Under the pieces are notes generated by a model. It did no database searches. It was given only the letters and a program-made list of their open reading frames with translations, and was not told the origin of the DNA. This document shows positions 1 through 9,314 of a stretch of DNA of 21,521 nucleotides, piece after piece (position 1 is the first letter of the stretch; the number at the start of each line of letters is the position of its first letter). The stretch is from Hydnum rufescens UP504. Its lineage: Eukaryota > Basidiomycota > Agaricomycetes > Cantharellales > Hydnaceae. Position numbers and translations under genes: made by a program. The stretch lies in contig MU129371.1 of assembly GCA_014904985.1 (NCBI GenBank), forward strand, positions 1 to 21,521. Direction: 5' to 3'.

Positions 1-225
1 TCTGGTCCGTTCGACTTGTGTTTGGTACCATTAGAAAGGTATGAATCGTGGCTTTCCAAGAGTTATATGGGCGTACCTCTCCGATCAAAACTGATGGAGT
101 TATAGAATGAATTCAATTTCTGTGCATAGCCATAATTGATTTTGTAATAGGTCACATGATCATTCCAATGGCTGGGATCAATGGATATTTGCATTTTCTG
201 ATACTGGATGTTTTTATCTTCCACA
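1..225 (-). mobile_element. LTR 5'-end fragment, family A (runs off left edge)
   Basis: This block matches 18127-18346 in the same orientation almost base for base. It also matches the reverse complement of 774 to about 1000. All three copies stop at the same terminal TGTGGAAG (read outward as CTTCCACA), and their flanking sequence differs beyond it. That junction defines the true LTR edge at 225. On the minus strand the LTR begins at 225 and continues past the left edge of the window. No coding content. Confidence 0.8.
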
Positions 226-773
226 GCAGATTCAAATCATTTATTTCAATGGGCAGTGACCGATGCAGTAACCCCGGTGGCCTGCTAGTGCACCCAATAT
301 AGATATCCAATGGTAATATAATAGATTATTCCTAATGTGGATATGCCTAATATAGTAAGTAGATTTATATGGGCAGTGACCAGCAAGCTAATGGCAATGC
401 TGGGCCATTTGGTGGCTATTACAGTATTGATATATCCTGATATATCAGATACCGTAAGTTACCACAGTGGCAAGTTACCGTGTTGATGTATCAATTAACT
501 ATGGTAACTTACCGTGTTTGATACATCTATACTACAGCTAGGGCTGACGGATGCTCTTGACCTCCACCCTAATGATATCATTCAAAACCCTTACCCAACA
601 ATAAGCGACTTCTATCACCAAATTTGAAGCATAAACTCGCAGGAAATCTCACTTTGGTTCAAAGGATGGACATGGTGGTTCTACACGAGGAGGCACGATC
701 AGATCTCAATTGTATAACTGTGGAAAAAGGCAAACGACATTGCAAGGGGCTGCAATTAAAAGTGTTCACCATC
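226..773. other. Unassigned spacer between two divergent LTR ends
   Basis: AT-rich sequence with no convincing reading frame, lying between the 5' ends of two divergently oriented family A LTRs. It holds small internal repeats. GGGCAGTGACC occurs twice (near 252 and 371). GATGTATCA near 484 faces TGATACATC near 520 as a small inverted repeat around two GTAACTTACC/AAGTTACCGTG-like motifs. It may be old host DNA or a degraded small element. I cannot assign it. Confidence 0.5.
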
Positions 774-1499
774 TGTGGAAGATAAAAACATCCAGTATCA
801 GAAAACCCGAAATCACACCACTCCCAGCCTTTGGACGATCACATGACCAATTACGAAATTAATTACAGCTATGTGCAGAAATCGAATTCATTCTATAACT
901 CTGTCGGTTTTGATTGGAGAGGTGCGCCCATATAGCTCTTAGAAAGCTACGATTCACACCTTTCGAACGGTACCAAACACAAGTTGAATGGACCAAAACT
1001 GCACTCTCCAGGCCAATTTTACTACCAAAATCTGGGATTTCCAGTAAAAAACGAATTTCTTCATCAGTTTGCATTCAATCCTCTCGAAACAACCGCGCCT
1101 AGAACGATATAAAAAATCCACATCCGACGGTACCAAGCGCGTGAAGAGCAGATCAAAACTGAACTCTACAGAATGATATTACTATCAGAATCAACACCCA
1201 TCAGTAAAAAACGAATTTCTCTGTCAGTTTACACCGGATCTACTTGGAACCACCGCGCCCAGAAAGCTGTTAAAAATCCACATCTAATGATACCAAGAGC
1301 ATCTATTACAGATGCAAACTGCTGTTTCTGCATCGAATCCCATCCCATGCACTTGTCCCCATTATCAACCAACAACAAAACACCTTAACCATTGGACTAT
1401 GCTCAAATTAATCTCCAAAACCCAGAGATATCCTTTCATTTCACCTCCAGAATGCTCCACATGGTCAGTGACCACATGCTCCAAGCATTCCACATGCTC

Positions 1500-1680
1500 A
1501 GCAAATTGGTGACATCACCCCCCCTCATGATTCCTTTTGTTCTCTTTATGAATGACATCACTATGACATCACTCCTCATGATTCCTTTTGTTCTCCTTAT
1601 GCATGACTCAGCTATGACCACATTATTACATCATCTTGTTATTTTTCTTTTGTTCTCACCTATGACTCACATATGACTCA
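1500..1680 (+). promoter_or_regulatory. TGACATCA-rich U3 segment
   Basis: Duplicated CATGATTCCTTTTGTTCTC units are interleaved with repeated TGACATCA and TGACTCA motifs, which resemble CRE/AP-1 type bZIP sites. The equivalent part of the minus-strand copy (about 17450-17620) keeps several TGATGTCA/ATGACATCA motifs. It lies upstream of the TATA-like box, so an enhancer role is reasonable but inferred. Confidence 0.35.
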
Positions 1681-1726
1681 CCCATGGGGGAATCATATTT
1701 CTTAAACACAGCCACCTTCAGAAAGG

Positions 1727-1732
1727 TATAAG
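1727..1732 (+). promoter_or_regulatory. TATA-like box of family A LTR
   Basis: TATAAG in the context CTTCAGAAAGGTATAAGGG. The same CAGAAAGGTATAA context occurs on the minus strand in the LTR-like fragment at 10711-11496, so it is a conserved position in related LTRs. Confidence 0.4.
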
Positions 1733-2135
1733 GGCTGGTAGATTTCCTGTAACCCCACACAATCATCTCCTCTCTAGAAATCATCACTGTCAACCACTGT
1801 CAACTTTTCTGCTTGCCTCTAAAGAACAGTCTATCTATAAGCCATCTGGAGCTAAGTCATCTTCAAGGTTGTTGAGACAAAGCCACTGGTAGCCCTCTAC
1901 ATGAATCACTAAAGCCAAGGATAGTTGCAGGACCTAAGGTTAGAGTTGCTGGACATCCAAGGAAAAGTAAGCATAATGAAATACGTATCAGGTTTTGAAG
2001 AAAGAAGAAAGAAACATACTAACAAGACTAACCAAGCACTGACCAGTCTATAACCCACAGATATCCGCATTTTGACCAGGAGAACATAAACAAGTATACA
2101 CAAATATCAGTAAACAGACCAACACAACATGAATG

Positions 2136-2254
2136 ACATATAAGCCTTTCCACAAGCATCCCAGATGTATAAGCCTTTCCATAAGCATCCCACACGACAT
2201 ATAAGCCTTCCTACAAGCATCACAGACATATAAGCCTTTCTATAAGCATCCCAA
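2136..2254 (+). repeat. Four tandem ~35-bp repeats in the LTR 3' part
   Basis: Repeated ATAAGCCTTTCCACAAGCAT-type units with small variations. The minus-strand LTR has the matching array at about 16868-16995, so the array is part of the family rather than a local expansion. Confidence 0.7.
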
Positions 2255-2325
2255 ATGATATATCATTGACTACAGCTAGTCCATATCCCTTCCTATTCTC
2301 CACTGAACACCATACATGTCTTGCA

Positions 2326-2452
2326 GAGTGTGATCAACCATTGAAGCGAACCAGCCCAATGAATAACAACAGAAATACAGTCTCCCATCCACACACTGGC
2401 TGAACCAGATTTTTATTTGACAGTCATCGGAGCTCCCAACCCTTCTTCTATA
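2326..2452 (+). pseudogene. Family A leader and gag 5' fragment
   Basis: Sequence after the LTR matches the leader and gag start of element B (reverse complement of about 16683-16808). The readable peptide begins in the region giving TVIGAPNPSSI, which is also encoded by B. Homology stops abruptly at 2452, where the truncated 5' LTR of element C begins. Only a short gag N-terminal stretch remains. Confidence 0.65.
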
Positions 2453-2634
2453 CCGCTGTGCTCATTTCCGCCTAGTCCCCTCTGGGCTGCTGGACTGCCT
2501 CTCCATCCCCTCCTATCCTCGTTATCTCATTCTTGCCCAGATTCTCCTGGACTTAGCCGGACTTACACCAGACTTAGCTGGAATTATCTGTGTTTATATT
2601 TGTTTGGTGCTCTTGTCACAGCATGGCCCTGACA
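2453..2634 (+). mobile_element. 5'-truncated 5' LTR of chromovirus C
   Basis: The 182 bp match the last part of the 3' LTR (about 14504-14683) at roughly 90% by eye. They end in the same CCCTGACA, which forms the inverted terminus with TGTCAGGG at the 3' LTR start. The first ~470 bp of the LTR, including promoter and transcript start, are missing, so this copy cannot be transcribed from its own 5' LTR. Confidence 0.85.
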
Positions 2635-3798
2635 GAAGACCAAAGCTCCCTCCCGAGCCCACCATCTGGATTGCTTAGTATCGCCAATTTCCCTCCTACT
2701 CCTCATTCTGAAATGTCCGACGGTGCTCCAGTAGCCATTACCGCTGACCACCTCCAACACCTCCTCACCCAACTCCAACAACAAAATGCTGCCCTCTGTG
2801 AGGAGCTGGATGACATGTGGAACCAAGGGATGCACGTCACTGGCTTTGTGTTGGCTGCAGTCCAGCAGACACTCCAGCAGCACCCTCCACCTACCCAGTC
2901 CACTCGCAAGGCCAAGGGGGCTGACCCTGAACCATTCTCAGGTGATTGGAAGAAAACAGAAAGTTTCCTACACTCCATCTGGCTGAACATTGCCTCCAAC
3001 CTAGAGTCTATCTGACAGAGTTGCACAAAATCCTGTACACACTCTCCTGGATGAAGGATGGAACTGCTGGAGCATGGGCAGAAAGTCTCTCCACCTCCTT
3101 CCTAGATCCGGAAACCCACAATCCATGAGACCTTTGAAGGGTTCCTAGTTGCCTTTGAAAGTGCTTTTGGAGAACCAGACTGGGAGTTCACTGCATGATC
3201 CCAACTCTGGAATCTGAAACAAGGGAAGATGTCCACGGAGGAATACACTGCGCACTTTGACACCTTGGCAGGATGGACCAGATTCAGAGAGGAAGCATGG
3301 ATTGATGCATATCAGCGGGGCCTCAATGAAAGACTGTTGGAAAAAATGCACCTCAGTGATCTGCCAGAGACACTCAGAGGATGGCAGGACATGGAACGGT
3401 GCCTGGATAACCTATATCTCCGGTTCCGACAAGCCACGTCCAGTGCAACCCCATACACTCTGAGAAACCCCCCGACATCCATGGAGAAACCCTGGACAGC
3501 AGCACCCATCACTCCCAGACCGACCACACTCCCTCCTGCACCAACACCCTTGTCAACTTCATTCACTCCCATGGATGTAGACTCAACTTGGAAACGAGAG
3601 GCATGATGGTGTTATAACTGTCAAGAGTTGGGACACATCTCTTGTGACTGTCCCCATCCACAGAAGCCACAACAACTCATCCACACCACAGAAGACATTG
3701 GGGCAATCATCTGCAAGGAGTTATGGAAACTATTCCCAGCTCTGGAGAATGCCTCAGAAGCCCAGGGATCACCTCCACTTCCCAATGGTCAGCAGTGA
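2623..3798 (+). pseudogene. gag: gag of chromovirus C (broken)
   Basis: Structural protein forming the virus-like particle. The ATG at 2623 lies inside the LTR end, so the first codons are LTR sequence. A matrix/capsid-like region follows: a coiled, Gln-rich stretch (about 2735-2890), then FSGDWKKTESFL and a capsid-like segment with EEYTAHFDTLAG (about 3235-3270). A CCHC zinc knuckle, CYNCQELGHISCDC (CX2CX4HX4C), sits at 3610-3651. It is broken by frame changes near 3010 and 3120 and by TGA codons at 3196 and 3604, each where an Arg (CGA) codon is plausible. The open frame through the knuckle ends with TGA at 3796-3798 and overlaps the pol frame, which lies in another phase. Non-functional. 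Confidence 0.8.
2637..2647 (+). promoter_or_regulatory. Self-priming primer-binding site of element C
   Basis: AGACCAAAGCT lies 2 nt after the LTR end. It is the exact 11-nt reverse complement of AGCTTTGGTCT at 14352-14362 in the 3' LTR, at the expected transcript start 34 nt after the TATA box. In Tf1/sushi retrotransposons the first 11 nt of the mRNA fold back onto the binding site and are cut to prime reverse transcription. The spacing and length match that mechanism. A related pair in element D has compensatory changes. Confidence 0.8.
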
Positions 3799-5284
3799 AG
3801 GATGCATCCTGCCTGATCAACAGATTCTCCTCTCTCAAAAACTGTACATACGGAGTTGGAAATGACATGTTTTTCTCCAATGATGAGAGTGACGAATCTG
3901 AAAGCGTATCAACTGAGGTTGACCCTGTCTATAACCCTCCCCCTTCTGTCTGCCTCCTTTCCAAAGACCCCAGATGAGCCACAGAGATCAAGGTGAAAAT
4001 CCAATCACTGCAGACTGGAGTGATCTGTGCCAGAAAGGCCCTACTGGACTCCGGAGCCACTGGAATGTTCATGGACCCAACCTTTGCAAAGGAAAATGGT
4101 CTAGACATATGACCCCTTGCATGCCCAATCCCTGTCTACAATGTTGATGGAACACTGAATGAAATGGGGTCTGTCCATGAAGAGGTTGAGGTCATCCTCC
4201 AAATCAATGATCACTCTGAGTGGGTAGTGTTCTCCATGATCGGACTGGGGAAAACCAAGCTGATCATAGGGCACACATGGCTTCACCATCACAACCTGGA
4301 GATTGACTGGACAACTGGGGAAGTCACACTGACCCGGTGTCCATCTGACTGTCATGTAGTGATCCAGAAGATGCGGAATGCAGAGCGTTGGTGAGGGAGA
4401 ACCTCCAGGAAGACATCAGAAGAACCCTGGACACCTCCCACTCCTATGGAGGATGATGCCAATGACATTAATGAGTCCCTGACACTGGAAAAAGGAGATG
4501 CCATCTTTGCAGCTTACTTCCCCAGTGACACTGAGCACTCCGAGATTGTCCGAGCAATGAGCACCCCTTCTCAGAGACTGGCAGAGGCTGCGAAAGCCAA
4601 AGCGAATGAGCCAGTGAAGACGTTTGAGGAGCTTGTCCCAGAAGAATTCCGTGACTTCCGAGATGTGTTTTCCAAGGACTCCTTTGATCAGCTCCCTGGC
4701 TGGAAACCGTGGGATCACCACATCGAGCTTAACGAGGGAGCCCAGCTACCTCCCCCAGCCAAACTCTTCCCACTCTCCCCAGCAGAGCAAAAGGAACTCA
4801 ATGACTTCCTGAAGGAAAACCTGGCCTCCGGTCAGATCCGCCCTTCCAAATCCCCTATGGCTGCCCCAGTGTTCTTTGTGAAGAAAAAACATGGAGGTTT
4901 TCGGCTAGTCCAGGACTACTGGAAACTCAATGACATCACAGTCAAGAATGCATACCCCTTACCTCTGATCTCTGATGTCATTGACCGACTCCAAGGAGCC
5001 AAAGTGTTCAGGAAACTGGACTTGCAGTGGGGCTTCCAGAATATCCAGATGGCAGATGGAGAAGAATGGAAAGCAGCTTTCCGGACTAACCGAGGACTGT
5101 TTGAACCCTTGGTCATGTTCTTTGGACTTTGCAACTCTCCAGGCACCTTCCAGAACATGATCAATGACATCCTCCGGGAATGGATTGACAATGGAGTGTG
5201 CATCATATATCTGGATGACATCCTAAGCTTTGCCAAGACCCGGGAGGAGTACATCCGTGGCATCCGCACCTTGGTCAGTCATCT
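3723..5284 (+). pseudogene. pol: pol of chromovirus C: protease and reverse transcriptase (broken)
   Basis: One frame with TGA interruptions at 3975, 4110 and 4392. The aspartic protease is seen as ALLDSGATGMF (Asp codon 4047-4049), with a downstream LIIGHTWLHHHNLEIDW. The RT carries LASGQIRPSKSPMAAPVFFV, FRLVQDYWKLND (family usually QDYRKLN, an R to W change consistent with CGG to TGG), FRKLDLQWGF with the first catalytic Asp, MFFGLCNSP, and YLDD at 5208-5219 with both catalytic Asp. The gene stops at 5284 in the RT, just after TLVSHL, where the foldback element begins. The rest of the RT and the RNase H lie inverted at 11497-12788. Confidence 0.88.
5272..5281 (+). repeat. 10-bp inverted microhomology, left copy
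   Basis: TGGTCAGTCA is in the C RT coding sequence. Its exact reverse complement lies at 10701-10710 just outside the right end of the foldback element. The pair sits immediately outside both ends and may mark a rearrangement junction. Confidence 0.5.
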
Positions 5285-5290
5285 AAGCCT

Positions 5291-5338
5291 ACCTAGTTAG
5301 GTACCACTTTTGGGGCAGATAATGGTACCTAAGTAGGT
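5291..5338. repeat. Left terminal hairpin of the foldback element
   Basis: ACCTAGTTAGGTACCA pairs with TGGTACCTAAGTAGGT across a short loop, with one mismatch in a 16-bp stem. It is related to the right terminal hairpin. Confidence 0.7.
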
Positions 5339-5349
5339 CCCATCACTAT

Positions 5350-5460
5350 TCCGGCCAAAATGGCCATTTTACGGTCTGCACCTTCTGGCTCAGAATTGGC
5401 CGAAATGGCCAAACATTGGCCAAAAATTGGCCAAAACTGGGACTTAGAGAATCTCAGACT
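5350..5460. repeat. Left subterminal GGCC-A repeats
   Basis: About seven copies of (T/A)TGGCCAAAA-type motifs in roughly 100 bp, mirrored by a smaller cluster near the right end. Such subterminal clusters are typical of transposase-binding regions in DNA transposons. Binding here is inference. Confidence 0.45.
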
Positions 5461-5586
5461 TGCAGTGGGCCATACAGGCTTATCGGGGATAATATGTTCC
5501 ATTTATAATTATTTATTTATTTATTATCACTACCCTGTTTTGTTCTTATTGACTTGTTTATTTATTTATTTATTATTAAAATAAAC

Positions 5587-5953
5587 ACACACCCACCCTG
5601 GGTGTGTAGTCTCATCAGTACATCTCTAAAAAAAAAGTACCTAGTAGCACCACACCTGCAGTAGTGGGTGTGGTACCATCTGTATAAGTCAAAAAAACAA
5701 AGTACTTAAAACAATACTTAGGACCACACCCACAGTAGCAGGTGTGGTGCCGTCCATAGAAATTAAAAAAAAAACTAAGTAGCACCACACACCCACCCTA
5801 GCGGGTGTGTGGTACTGTCCATGCAGATCAAAAAAAAAAAAAAACTACTCAGTAGCACCACACACCTGCTTGGGCGGGTGTGTGGTACCATCTGTAAAAA
5901 TTAAAAAACAAGTACTTAGTAGCACCACACACCCGCTAGGGCGGGTCTGTGGT
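5587..5953. repeat. Tandem H1-only hairpin units
   Basis: Six palindromes of the type ACCACACACCCGC-loop-GCGGGTGTGTGGT are found at 5587-5607, 5649-5674, 5723-5748, 5784-5813, 5857-5886 and 5924-5953, about 60-75 bp apart. A- or T-rich stretches with GTACTTAGTAGCACC-like sequence separate them. These distal units lack the H2 hairpin-intron. They may be decayed or unexpanded units of the left arm. Confidence 0.75.
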
Positions 5954-6044
5954 ACCGGGGGCGTGGCTTGGCGCTTCACCATTGGGCACGGGTTACTGGT
6001 TGCCATTGGGGTGTGTCGTCATTTTGGGAGTATCAATTTAGATC

Positions 6045-6152
6045 CTAGAATAATAGTGTATGTTAGCAAAAAAATTTTCGAAGTGATGCAAAAGGTGCAG
6101 CTTGCGCTGCTCCTTTTGTGTCATTGTACATATGGAAATAAAATTAAAAAAC
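6045..6152 (-). other. Hairpin intron L6
   Basis: Weak 5' GTTTTT, branch-like GCTAACA, 3' ATTATTCTAG. The H2 stem-loop at 6088-6119 has one interior mismatch (GGTG against CTCC). The 5' site looks decayed. Confidence 0.5.
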
Positions 6153-6352
6153 CTTGTAGTACCACACACCCACCAAAGTGGGTGTGTGGTACTTGTTTTG
6201 TACCATGGTCGCGTGGTTCGTACTCGGTATGGGGGTTCGTCGTCATCATTTGGGGGTTGGTTCACTTCGCGGCTTTTGGGTTCCGTTTGGCGGGCGGGTT
6301 GCCATTCTCTTGTGTGTGTGTTTGGCGGGGTTGCAGGTCTTCAGATAAAACC

Positions 6353-6449
6353 CTAGAATAATAAACAATATGTTAGTACAGAAGGGAGGGAAAAGAAAGC
6401 CACGCAAAAGGAGCAGTGTATGCTGCTCCCTTTGCACAATCGTACTTAT
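6353..6449 (-). other. Hairpin intron L5, 5' splice site mutated
   Basis: The 5' site reads ATAAGT where sister introns have GTAAGT, so the G is lost. Branch-like TACTAACA and 3' ATTATTCTAG are intact. H2 at 6404-6435 has a G-type stem (AAAAGGAGCAG) with one mismatch. Confidence 0.55.
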
Positions 6450-6582
6450 CTTAAAATTACCACACACCCGCCAAAGCGGGTGTGTGGCTCGTCCAGGGTC
6501 CCTGTGGTCTTGTGTCGTGCATTCCCATTCCTGGGCAAGTCATGTTTGCAGCTCTCATTCAGTGGATAGTTGAGGCGATAAC

Positions 6583-6679
6583 CTAGAATAATAAATAATG
6601 TGTTAGTTAAAAATTAATAGGAATGCAAAAAGAGCAGCAAGGGCTGCTCTTTTTGCGTCCTTGGGGGTGCATTACTTAC
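6583..6679 (-). other. Hairpin intron L4
   Basis: 5' GTAAGT, branch-like TAACTAACA, 3' ATTATTCTAG, length 97. H2 at 6625-6656: GCAAAAAGAGCAGC pairs perfectly with GCTGCTCTTTTTGC around a 4-nt loop. Confidence 0.7.
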
Positions 6680-6921
6680 CTTGCCTTGTATAGAACCACA
6701 CACCTGCTGAAGTGGATGTGTGGTTCTGTCTGGGGTTTCTGGTGTCTTGCGTTGTGCACCCCCGTTCCCTGGTTTTGTCTGGCAGGTTTCATTTGGCCCG
6801 CATTGTTGTGGTGGGTGGCGTCGTTGTTTCCGGGAGGCCCGTTTGGCAGGTCTTTGGGCTCGTTTGGCAGGTTGCAGGTTTTCAGTTTGTGGCATGCAGG
6901 TTGTGGGTGGAGACAGACAGC

Positions 6922-7031
6922 CTACAATAATAAATAATATGTTTAGTGAAGGGCCAAAACAACGAAAAAGAAAAGCCATGCAAAAGGAGCAGCCTAGGCT
7001 GCTCCTTTTGCGTGATGGTACTGGTACCTAC
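6922..7031 (-). other. Hairpin intron L3
   Basis: 5' GTAGGT, branch-like CACTAAAC, 3' TTATTATTGTAG, length 110. H2 at 6980-7011 has the GGAG/CTCC version of the stem, perfectly paired around CTAG. This is a compensatory change relative to AGAG/CTCT copies. Confidence 0.68.
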
Positions 7032-7187
7032 CTTAAAACCAACGCACCCGCCGAAGCGGGTGCGTGGTTCGTGTCTTCTGGCACAGTTTTGGCGGGTTAC
7101 GATTCATGGGTGGCGCATGGGCTATTCTTTCGGGGGGGAGGTTCGTTTGGCGGGTCTTCATTTGCTTCTGATGGTTGAGGCGATGGT

Positions 7188-7289
7188 CTAGAATAATAGA
7201 TGATACGTTAGTTAAAAATTAAAACCAGCGCAAAAAGAGCAGCATTGGCTGCTCTTTTTGCGCTGTTAGAGGTATACGACATCACTTAC
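7188..7289 (-). other. Hairpin intron L2
   Basis: 5' GTAAGT, branch-like TAACTAACG, 3' CTATTATTCTAG, length 102. The H2 stem extends to 17 bp (7227-7264), the longest in the set. Confidence 0.7.
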
Positions 7290-7488
7290 CTTATATAGAA
7301 CCACACACCTGCCACAGCGGGTGTGTGGTTCGCGTGGCCACTCCATGGGCACGTTCTCACGTGTCGTGGCCTTGTCGTCTGGCGTCTTCTTGTTTGCTGC
7401 GCATTCTGTTCCTGTTGTTGTTCGGACCCTGGCTGTTCAGGCCCTGGTTGTTGGCGGGTCTTTTTGGCACCCCAGAGCAGGCCATGAT

Positions 7489-7598
7489 CTAAAATAATAA
7501 AGTAACGACATTAGTAATGATATTCAAAGCAACACAAAAAGAGCAGCATTCGCTGCTCTTTTTGCGCCGTTGTATCTACTAGGATTAAAGAAAACCAC
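7489..7598 (-). other. Hairpin intron L1
   Basis: 5' GTGGTT (weak), branch-like TACTAATG, 3' TTATTATTTTAG, length 110. H2 at 7534-7565, with a 4-nt loop. It is the unit nearest the palindrome in the left arm and the counterpart of R1. Confidence 0.6.
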
Positions 7599-7752
7599 CT
7601 TTTGACCACACACCTGCAGCGGCAGGTATGTGGTCATCGTTCTGGGTGGCTGTTCATTGTGTGCGGTTGACTCAACTCAACGCCAGCAATTGCCGGTACC
7701 CAAAAAGCGCCCAAGTGCTGCCGCTACAAGCACAATACATAGTAATAGCAGG

Positions 7753-7758
7753 TATATA
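7753..7758 (-). promoter_or_regulatory. Candidate TATA box, left-arm transcript
   Basis: TATATA in the palindrome, oriented towards the left array and the mirror of 8239-8244. Only position and motif support it. Confidence 0.25.
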
Positions 7759-8238
7759 GACATGGAATAAATCAATATTCAGTGAATATTTTCCCAAAAA
7801 AATGAAAAAGACAGCGATAGTAAGTTAGAGCTCAATAAGGCACGATATCCCTAATTGCAAAGTGGATTGGGCCATTTCTATGGGTCAGAATTGGCCCAAA
7901 TTTAAATATGTTCATGGCATATACTCACCCTGCATAGGCGACTAATTATACTGGACGTTCCTGCCATTTTTCAATTTTTCAAGCCTTCAATTCCCTAAAT
8001 AGGGAATTGAAGGTGTGAAACATTGAAAAATGGCAGGAACATCCGGTATAATTAGTCGCCTATGCAGGGTGCATATATGCCATGAACATATTTAAATTTG
8101 GGCCAATTCTGACCCATAGAAATGGCCCAATCCACTTTGCAATTAGGGATATCGTGCCTTATTGAGCTCTAACTTACTATCGCTGTCTTTTTCATTTTTT
8201 TGGGAAAATATTCACTGAATATTGATTTATTCCATGTC

Positions 8239-8244
8239 TATATA
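8239..8244 (+). promoter_or_regulatory. Candidate TATA box, right-arm transcript
   Basis: TATATA in the palindrome, oriented towards the right array and the mirror of 7753-7758. Confidence 0.25.
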
Positions 8245-8402
8245 CCTGCTATTACTATGTATTGTGCTTGTAGCGGCAGCACTTGGGTGCTTTTTGGGTA
8301 CCAGCAATTGCCGGTGTTGAGTTTCCATCTTCCTTCGAATCTCTGCAAACCACAACAGGCAACCAAACGACCACACACCCCCTCTGCGGGTGTGGTCACA
8401 AG

Positions 8403-8515
8403 GTGAGTTTTTTTGCTAGTGGATACAACAGTGCAAAAAGAGCAGCAAAAGCTGCTCTTTTTGTGCTGCTTTGAAATTTTATACTAACACATCTTTTATC
8501 GTTTATTATTTCTAG
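8403..8515 (+). other. Hairpin intron R1
   Basis: 5' GTGAGT after AAG, branch-like ATACTAACA, 3' TTATTTCTAG, length 113. H2 at 8433-8464, loop AAAA. Confidence 0.7.
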
Positions 8516-8767
8516 ATTGAGGCCTGGTCCAAGGCACAACGAAAACCCGCGAAATGACAAGGGCCCAAACGGCAACGTGACACAGCAACATGACACAGCA
8601 ACACGACATGGCAACCCAACAAATGGCAATGTGCCAAGCGACATGACACACAACAATGCACCAAACGACGTGACACATGGCAACGTGCCAAACGAGGACA
8701 TGACCATGCCAAATAAGGGCCCCAGGAACCACACACTCACCATGGCAGGTGTGTGGTCCTATATAAG

Positions 8768-8877
8768 GTGAGTCCCTACCCCCAGTAGCTACAGCCACGC
8801 AAAAAGAGCAGCAAAAGCTGCTCTTTTTGCATGGCGTTTAATTCTTAACTAATTTACAACCTTTTATTCTATTGTAG
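8768..8877 (+). other. Hairpin intron R2
   Basis: 5' GTGAGT after AAG, branch-like TAACTAAT, 3' ATTCTATTGTAG, length 110. H2 at 8799-8830, loop AAAA, perfect 14-bp stem. Confidence 0.7.
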
Positions 8878-9035
8878 GTCTTCACTTCGCATGCCAACGA
8901 ATACCAACGCAAAGCCCTGCCTATTGACACCTGAACAACGGGACCTGGGGGGACCCATCCAAACTGCCGTACATATGAGCCGGAGTATGGCCCCAGTACC
9001 CCACACCTGCTGCAGCGGGTGTGGGGTACTACAAA

Positions 9036-9142
9036 GTAAGTTTTATTTTTTTATTTCTTATTCTTGTGGCGCAAAAAGAGCAGCGTATGCTGCTCTTTTT
9101 GCATTGCATTCATTTTCAACTAACACATTATTATTTCTCTAG
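9036..9142 (+). other. Hairpin intron R3
   Basis: 5' GTAAGT, branch-like TCAACTAACA, 3' TATTTCTCTAG, length 107. H2 at 9071-9102, loop GTAT. Nearly identical to R4, so this is a recent unit duplication. Confidence 0.75.
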
Positions 9143-9314
9143 ATCCTGGCCAGAACCCGTGCAAACGCCCAACCACAAACCCATGGAACGAAACCCACAA
9201 ACGACCCCCACAAACGAAAACCGCAGGGAGGACATACAAACCGCAGTACGTATGAGCCGGAGTACATGGCCCCAGTACCTCACACCCGCTGCAGCAGGTG
9301 TGGGGTACTACAAA

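Larger units (their letters stand above)
774..2325 (+). mobile_element. Long LTR, family A, plus strand
   Basis: About 1.55 kb, homologous over its length to the reverse complement of 16809-18346. It starts TGTGGAAG at 774, confirmed by three copies. The 3' end is placed at the TTGCA shared by both copies just before the leader, which is less certain. Inside are degenerate roughly 155-bp duplications, visible as two copies of AGTAAAAAACGAATTTCT near 1040 and 1203. A U3 region rich in TGACATCA-like motifs (1500-1680), a TATA-like box at 1727 and four copies of a roughly 35-bp tandem repeat (2136-2254) follow. The family is Ty3-like, judged from the linked gag in element B. Confidence 0.75.
5954..7673 (-). 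other. Left-arm predicted spliced transcript (minus strand)
   Basis: Reading leftwards from the central palindrome, six intron-like segments (7489-7598, 7188-7289, 6922-7031, 6583-6679, 6353-6449, 6045-6152) separate exons of 199, 156, 242, 133 and 200 nt. Each exon is Pro/Thr-rich if translated and ends in an H1 stem-loop (6158-6193, 6460-6487, 6692-6727, 7042-7065, 7298-7331, 7603-7636) that stops roughly 5-12 nt before the 5' splice site. Exon lengths do not preserve frame and no start is convincing, so a non-coding spliced RNA is more likely than a protein. Open frames of 60-150 codons here run through introns and hairpins and are not supported. Confidence 0.5.
7674..8323. repeat. 650-bp central palindrome
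   Basis: Two 325-bp arms mirror each other around 7998/7999 (centre TTCCCTAAATAGGGAA) with about 11-12 mismatches and no indels by eye. There is no spacer, so it can form a full-length hairpin. Two mirror-image TATATA motifs (7753-7758 and 8239-8244) point outward towards the two arrays. The outer arms are far more diverged, so the centre has been homogenised or is younger. Confidence 0.92.

Noticed and set aside
5807..7191. Open frames of 80-184 codons on both strands in the left array
   Set aside because: They read through hairpins, poly-A tracts and intron signals, with low-complexity Cys/Trp-rich peptides dictated by the GGTGTGTGG repeats and no conserved frame between units.
7674..8323. 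A microRNA precursor
   Set aside because: The hairpin is far too long and perfect. A long dsRNA source or a transposon foldback is the simpler view.
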